Of a stretch of 64,000 nucleotides of DNA, positions 59,624 through 64,000 are shown piece by piece; the stretch's first letter is position 1; each line of letters begins with the position of its first letter. Where the stretch lies: NCBI GenBank assembly GCA_036262035.1, contig DATAJS010000005.1, positions 288,110 through 352,109 on the forward strand, written 5' to 3'. The translations under genes and the position numbers were made by a program. The DNA is from Burkholderiales bacterium (GTDB lineage Bacteria > Pseudomonadota > Gammaproteobacteria > Burkholderiales > SG8-41). The notes under the pieces were generated by a model. It searched no databases. It had not been told where the DNA came from and saw nothing but the letters and a program-made list of their open reading frames with translations.

Positions 59624-60938
59624 TTTTTTCGACTGTAAGCAGCAACCCGGCGATCGACTTTACGCGCACGTGCTCGCCCGCGCGCAGCGGCTCGGCGCTC
59701 TTCACGCGCCACGTCTCGCCGTGCACGCGCGCCCAGCCTTCGCGCTCGCAGTCTTCGAGCATGACGCCTTCGGCGCCGCGCAGCTCTTCGCGCCCGCTCA
59801 CCACCGGGCGGCGCCGCACCTCGAGCGCGAACCACGCGGTCGCGAAGACCAGCGCCGACATCACCACGGTGAAGCCCGCGACGAACGACAGGGGGATCGC
59901 GAGACCCGGGGCGGTCTCCGGATCGACGAGCACCACCATGCCGATCGCGATCGCCGCGACCCCGCCGACGCCGAGCGCGCCGAAGCTCGGCATGAAGGCT
60001 TCGCCGACGAGGAACGCGATGCCGAGCAGTATCAACGCGACGCCCGCGTAATTGATCGGCAGGAGCTGCAGCGCGTACAGGCCGACCAGCAGACAGATGC
60101 CGCCGAGCACCCCCGGCAGCACGAAGCCCGGGTTCATGAACTCGAAGAGGAGCCCGTAGACGCCGATCATCATGAGGATGACCGCGACGCTCGGGTTGGT
60201 GACGATCATGAGCAGCCGCGTGCGCCAGTCCGCCTCGACGCGCGTGATCTGCGCGCCGGCGGTGTGCAGGACCCGGTCGACGCCGTTGACGGTGACCTTG
60301 CGGCCATCGAGCTTCGCCAGGAGATCGCTGACGTCGCGCGCGACGACGTCGATCACCTTGAGCTTCAGCGCCTCGGCGGCGGGCAGGCTCACGGCTTCGC
60401 GTACCGCGCGCTCGGCCCAGTCGGCGTTGCGGCCGCGCATGCTCGCCAGCCCGCGGATGTACGCGGCGGCGTCGTTGATCGCCTTGCTGCGCATGCTCTC
60501 GCGGGTCGTCGGGACGCTCTTGCCTTTATCCTTCTTCTCGTCGGCGCGGGCAGGCTCGTCGCCGCCGCCGATCGACACCGGCGTCGCGGCGCCAAGGTTG
60601 GTCGCGGGCGCCATCGCCGCGACGTGGCTCGCATAGAGGATATAGGTGCCGGCGCTCGCCGCGCGGGCGCCGTCGGGCGCGACGTAGGTGGCAACCGGAA
60701 CGGGCGACGCCAGGATAGCCTTGATGATCGCGCGCATCGAGGGATCGAGCCCGCCGGGCGTGTCGAGCTCGATGACGACGAGCGCGGCCTCCTCGCGCGC
60801 GGCTTTGGACATCGCGCGGCTCACGTAGTCCGCGCTCGCGGGCGTGATGGGGCCGTCGACGTTGACGACGACCACACGGGGCGCAAGCTCCCCTGCCGCC
60901 GCAAGGCATGCGGCGAGCGCGATCAGAACTGCCCACAT
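59613..60938 (-). CDS. nfeD: NfeD-family membrane protein with ClpP-like serine protease domain
   Basis: A 441-residue long-form NfeD. Signal-like hydrophobic start, then a ClpP/SppA-like domain (about 20-220) with D-T-P-G-G-L-D and A-S-A-G-T as nucleophile region and a Lys in S-K-A-I-N-D; four hydrophobic helices (about 235-350), and a C-terminal OB-fold (about 375-440, with G-E-T-W-R-V). The ATG at 60938 fits the signal; the upstream frame is non-family. Pairs with the slipin gene. C-terminal E-K-T-G-V comes from a repeat. Confidence 0.92.
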   Translation of the reverse strand: MWAVLIALAACLAAAGELAPRVVVVNVDGPITPASADYVSRAMSKAAREEAALVVIELDTPGGLDPSMRAIIKAILASPVPVATYVAPDGARAASAGTYILYASHVAAMAPATNLGAATPVSIGGGDEPARADEKKDKGKSVPTTRESMRSKAINDAAAYIRGLASMRGRNADWAERAVREAVSLPAAEALKLKVIDVVARDVSDLLAKLDGRKVTVNGVDRVLHTAGAQITRVEADWRTRLLMIVTNPSVAVILMMIGVYGLLFEFMNPGFVLPGVLGGICLLVGLYALQLLPINYAGVALILLGIAFLVGEAFMPSFGALGVGGVAAIAIGMVVLVDPETAPGLAIPLSFVAGFTVVMSALVFATAWFALEVRRRPVVSGREELRGAEGVMLEDCEREGWARVHGETWRVKSAEPLRAGEHVRVKSIAGLLLTVEKTGV

Positions 60939-61033
60939 CCGGCACCGCACCTTCAAAACGCCTCCCGTACGTGACTGAGCCGCCCGGCTCACGCCGGACG
61001 GCTCTTTCACTATACCGCTAGAGGCGGTCCAGT

Positions 61034-61090
61034 CGTAGGGTGCGTGGCAACGCACCGCTAAAGGCGCGGTGCGCTTGCGCGCGCCCTACG
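61034..61090. repeat. CGTAGGGTGCG / CGCGCCCTACG hairpin family (copy 3)
   Basis: CGTAGGGTGCG near 61034-61044 and CGCGCCCTACG near 61080-61090 form the outer arms, with a GCACCGC/GCGGTGC inner hairpin. Located between the upstream region of the NfeD gene and the end of the hypothetical secreted gene. Related to copies near 15468 and 24357. Confidence 0.8.
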
Positions 61091-61107
61091 ATGTACGATG
61101 CGTACGT

Positions 61108-61680
61108 CTACCTCGGTTCCTGCGGGCCCGTGCCCAGGATCTGCCCGCCCGCGTCGACGCCGGCCGCGCCGACCGCCTGCGTCTCGACGCTCGCCGGCCA
61201 GCGGAACTGCGCGGTCTTCAGGCCCTTGTTGCCGACGCTGAACTTGCTCGTCACCGTGTGGCCATTGTACGTCGCCTGCGCGGTGTACGAGCCGGCCGGC
61301 AGGCGCGCGAGGAGCCATGGGCCGTTAGACACGTCGTCGATCACGAGCTGGCCCTTGGAGTTCGTCACTTTCACGCCGACGTCGGACACGTAGTTGCCGG
61401 TGTTGAGCGCGAACACCATCTTCACGTTGGCGTTCGACTCCGAGCCGCGCAGCGTGTCGCGCGCGTTGAGGCTCACGCCGCCGCTGACCGCGGGAACGCT
61501 GGCATTCGCTTTCTTCGCGTCGGTTTGCAGCGCAATGCCGCCGTCGGCCGACTGCCCGGTCACTACACCCGGCTGTCCCTGGCCCGCGGGCCTGCTGGTG
61601 CCGTCGCGGGACATCGATTGCGCCCACGCGGTCGTCGTCGCGAGGGCGGCCGTAACCATGATTACGCCAAGCTTTTTCAT
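61108..61680 (-). CDS. Exported hypothetical protein, carboxypeptidase-regulatory-like fold
   Basis: A 190-residue secreted protein with a signal peptide (about 1-20, ending A-W-A-Q). A low-complexity Gly/Ser/Ala-rich linker precedes a domain near 85-165 with G-N-Y-V-S-D-V-G-V-K-V-T-N-S-K-G-Q-L and P-A-G-S-Y-T-A-Q-A-T-Y-N-G, typical of carboxypeptidase regulatory-like (transthyretin-type) beta sandwiches. AGGAG precedes the ATG. No enzyme motif. Its role is unknown; it may be a surface or stress protein. Confidence 0.75.
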   Translation of the reverse strand: MKKLGVIMVTAALATTTAWAQSMSRDGTSRPAGQGQPGVVTGQSADGGIALQTDAKKANASVPAVSGGVSLNARDTLRGSESNANVKMVFALNTGNYVSDVGVKVTNSKGQLVIDDVSNGPWLLARLPAGSYTAQATYNGHTVTSKFSVGNKGLKTAQFRWPASVETQAVGAAGVDAGGQILGTGPQEPR

Positions 61681-61805
61681 AGGCTCACTCCTGATCGTCG
61701 TTGGACAGATTACGCCGGGCCGGGCATTCCGGCGCGTGCGCCATTCTGGGATGGAAGGGCAACCGGCGTGCCTGAGGCAATATACTGAGGAATAAAGTCA
61801 AAACC

Positions 61806-61840
61806 AGGGTCAGACCCCGATGACGCCGGGGTCCGACCCT
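61806..61840. repeat. GGGTCAGACCCC palindrome pair (copy 3)
   Basis: AGGGTCAGACCCC and GGGGTCCGACCCT are opposite copies, forming a hairpin that ends directly at the otsA stop codon. Confidence 0.88.
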
Positions 61841-63337
61841 TTAGATCGGAACGTAGTCCGGAGTAACCTCGGGAACGTAGTTCTGCGGCTGCGGGTAGTC
61901 GGACAGATCGCGCTCGATCGCCGCCTGCAGGTAGCTGTCGACCCACCAGAAGATATCGCACTCGCGCACGCCGCGCCGCAGCCGACGCATGCGATTGCGG
62001 CGCTCGTCGTCGCTCATCGTGTACGCATGGTAGATCGCGTCCGCGACCCCTTCGATGTCGTGGGGGTTGACGAGCAGCGCGCCGCGCTGGAGCTGCGCCG
62101 CTGCGCCCGCGAACTCGGAGAGGATGAGCACGCACTCCTCCTCGATGCTGCACGCGCAGTATTCCTTGGCGACGAGGTTCATGCCGTCCTTCAACGGCGT
62201 GATGAGCGCGATGTGCGCGGCGCGGTAGTACGCGAGCAGATCGCTGCGCGAAAGGCTGCTGTAGACGTACCACACCGGCACCCAGCCGCCGGGCCGCATG
62301 TACTTGCCGTTGATCTCCCCGACGAGCTGCTCGATCTCGATCTTGAGCGAATGGTATTCGGGGATGTCGACGCGGCTCGGCACCACGACCTGGATGAGCG
62401 AGATGCGCTCGCGCAGCTCGGGATAGCGGTCGAGCGCGTTCCTGAACGCGCGCAGCCGGTGCGGGATGCCCTTGGTGTAGTCGAGGCGATCGATGCCGAG
62501 GACGAGCTTGCGGTTGGGCAGCAGGCGGTGCAGCTCGTCGGCCCGCGCCGAGACGTCCGCCGACGCGGCCTGGCGCGCGAAGTTGCCGTAATCGATGCTG
62601 ATCGGGAAGTTGCCGACGCGCGTCGTAAACGCGCCCGCGGTGACGGTCACGACATTGCCCTTGCCCTGCACGGTCGCCTGACCTTCCGACAGCCGCAGGC
62701 ACTGGATGAAATTGCGCCGGTCGCGCATCGTCTGGAAGCCGATGAGGTCGTAGCGCAGCAGCGCGTGCAGCAGGCTCGAGCGCCACGGCAGCTTGAAGAA
62801 GATGTCCGGCGGCGGAAACGGGATGTGCAGGAAGAACCCCATCCTCACCTTGCAGCCGAGCGCGCGCGCTTCCGCCGCGACGTTCATGAGGTGATAGTCG
62901 TGCACCCACACGAAGTCGGCCTTGCCGCATTCTTCCACCACCGCCTCCGCGAAGCGCCGGTTCACTTCCTTGTAGCTCTCCCAGTACTTCGGATCGAAGA
63001 CGCACAGCGAAGGCAGATCGTGGAACAGCGGCCAGATGACCTCGTTGGAGAAGCCGTGATAGAAGTTGTCGACGTCGGTCGCGTCGAGCTGCACGCCGCG
63101 CAGGTTGAAACCGAGGTCTTCGGACGCCGTGGCCATCGCGCCCTCGAGGCCCGTCGCATCGCCCGAGCTGCCGGTCCAGCCTATCCACGTGCCGCCGCGG
63201 TCGCGCAGCACGGGCACGAGCGCACTCACCAGTCCGCCCGATCCGCCTTCCGTTTTCCACTCGCCGTCGGCCTGGCGCGCGAACACATACGGGAGCCGAT
63301 TCGAAACTACGATCAGGCGCTCTTTGTTTCTCTTCAT
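61841..63337 (-). CDS. otsA: Trehalose-6-phosphate synthase (GT20)
   Basis: Makes trehalose 6-phosphate from UDP-glucose and glucose 6-phosphate; 498 residues. Seen: V-V-S-N-R-L-P near 10-16, [13 protein letters not shown] near 140-148, D-R-L-D-Y-T-K-G-I near 285-293 and [13 protein letters not shown] near 375-387. The E. coli length is close. It is 34 bases after otsB on the minus strand. A glucosylglycerol-phosphate synthase is a less likely alternative because of the OtsB partner. Confidence 0.95.
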   Translation of the reverse strand: MKRNKERLIVVSNRLPYVFARQADGEWKTEGGSGGLVSALVPVLRDRGGTWIGWTGSSGDATGLEGAMATASEDLGFNLRGVQLDATDVDNFYHGFSNEVIWPLFHDLPSLCVFDPKYWESYKEVNRRFAEAVVEECGKADFVWVHDYHLMNVAAEARALGCKVRMGFFLHIPFPPPDIFFKLPWRSSLLHALLRYDLIGFQTMRDRRNFIQCLRLSEGQATVQGKGNVVTVTAGAFTTRVGNFPISIDYGNFARQAASADVSARADELHRLLPNRKLVLGIDRLDYTKGIPHRLRAFRNALDRYPELRERISLIQVVVPSRVDIPEYHSLKIEIEQLVGEINGKYMRPGGWVPVWYVYSSLSRSDLLAYYRAAHIALITPLKDGMNLVAKEYCACSIEEECVLILSEFAGAAAQLQRGALLVNPHDIEGVADAIYHAYTMSDDERRNRMRRLRRGVRECDIFWWVDSYLQAAIERDLSDYPQPQNYVPEVTPDYVPI

Positions 63338-63371
63338 TCAGCGTCCCCTGCTGAGCGTTTCCTAGGATAAG

Positions 63372-64000
63372 TCAATTCGATACTGCCCACATCTGCAGGA
63401 ATGAAGCCAGCTCGTGCGGCGGTTTGAGCCAGAGATCGGCAGCGGTCTTCCTGAGCTCCGGGCGCACGAGCACCGCAAGCCCGCGCGGTTTCACCGCGCG
63501 GAAGGCGTCTTCATCCGTCACATCGTCGCCTAAGTACGCGACGGCGCAGTCTTCATGCGTTTCGGCGAGGACCGCCTCGACCGCGTTCGCCTTGGTGTGG
63601 CCGCACGCGCGAAGCTCGATACCGCCCTCGAAAGGCAGCATCTCGAACTGCGCCTGCCGCGTGAGCGGCTCCCAGCGCTCGAGCGCGGTATCGCGTGCGA
63701 GCGCGGCGAGCGCCTCGGACGAGCCGCGCCAGTGCAGCGCGACGCTCGCGAGCTTGCGCTCGACGCGGGTGCCGCGCAGACCGGCGACGGCGCGCGCGGC
63801 TTCGTCGAGCCGCACCCGTGCTTCGTCGGCGGGCGCCGCGACGCTGCGCGCCCCGTCGGGGCGCAGGCGCTCGCGGCCGTGCGCGCCCCAGATCTCGGGC
63901 AGCGGCGCAAGGCCCAGCAGCGGCGGCACCTCGTCGGCAGGCCTGCCGCTCACCACCACGAGGCGCGTGCCGCCGGCGCGCACGATGTCGCGCAGCGCGG
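63372..64000 (-). CDS. otsB: Trehalose-6-phosphate phosphatase (HAD family), partial (5' end beyond window)
   Basis: Removes phosphate from trehalose 6-phosphate. About 209 residues are visible; the start, with the first HAD aspartate, is outside the window, and the frame is open to base 64000. Seen: V-V-V-S-G-R-P near the visible start, G-A-H-G near 36, and the late G-D-D-V-T-D-E-D with K-A-N-A-V, the terminal HAD motif. It is upstream of otsA; together they give osmotic or desiccation protection. Confidence 0.93.
   Translation of the reverse strand, partial: ALRDIVRAGGTRLVVVSGRPADEVPPLLGLAPLPEIWGAHGRERLRPDGARSVAAPADEARVRLDEAARAVAGLRGTRVERKLASVALHWRGSSEALAALARDTALERWEPLTRQAQFEMLPFEGGIELRACGHTKANAVEAVLAETHEDCAVAYLGDDVTDEDAFRAVKPRGLAVLVRPELRKTAADLWLKPPHELASFLQMWAVSN

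Overview
The window looks like the chromosome of a high-GC betaproteobacterium, most likely Burkholderiales. The evidence is four Bug-type (tripartite tricarboxylate) periplasmic binding proteins without their membrane partners, a phasin, an AcrAB-OprM type pump, three GGDEF proteins and dense packing of catabolic genes. No rRNA, tRNA, insertion sequence, prophage or CRISPR array was seen. Both edges cut a gene: a Bug protein on the left and trehalose phosphatase on the right.

Layout. 1-4.2 kb: Bug protein, CocE-type hydrolase, zinc alcohol dehydrogenase, small unknown gene. 4.3-6.0 kb: a REC-HPt / REC-GGDEF signalling pair. 6.1-8.6 kb: Rieske protein, Cu/Zn superoxide dismutase, DksA-like protein, glycine-zipper protein. 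8.9-10.4 kb: M23 peptidase and a small cysteine-rich gene pair that includes a probable bacterial metallothionein. 10.5-17.5 kb: catabolic units with two Bug proteins, a NicC-like flavin monooxygenase, an SDR-like protein, an Ldh2-type dehydrogenase and hydrolases. 17.5-24.1 kb: TetR regulator divergent from an RND efflux operon, with an AcrR-like operator between them. 24.4-28.9 kb: membrane GGDEF protein, esterase, type IV pilin, DUF4383 protein, lone receiver. 29-36 kb: Bug protein, Sir2 deacylase, enolase-superfamily enzyme, GntR regulator, two Gfo/Idh/MocA dehydrogenases and a creatininase-like amidohydrolase. 36-39 kb: isoquinoline oxidoreductase-like molybdenum enzyme. 39-43 kb: HIT protein and a four-gene Mce/Mla lipid transporter. 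43-48 kb: phasin, CinA-like protein, CBS protein, a large GGDEF-EAL protein. 48-58.6 kb: one long minus-strand run with a TRAP transporter, MFS transporter, hydroxyacid dehydrogenase, amidase, AEC transporter, HIBADH-type dehydrogenase and CoA-ester lyase. 58.8-64 kb: slipin-NfeD pair, a secreted protein, and otsB-otsA.

The most unusual signal is between the genes. Almost every intergenic gap holds a hairpin-forming repeat, and I count at least nine sequence families in 64 kb. Several share one architecture: a short unit (7, 8, 9, 13 or 15 bases) repeated in tandem, usually followed by a short spacer and then the same unit repeated in tandem on the opposite strand. These elements sit right at gene ends, often between convergent genes. 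In several places they supply the last codons or the stop codon of the neighbouring gene.
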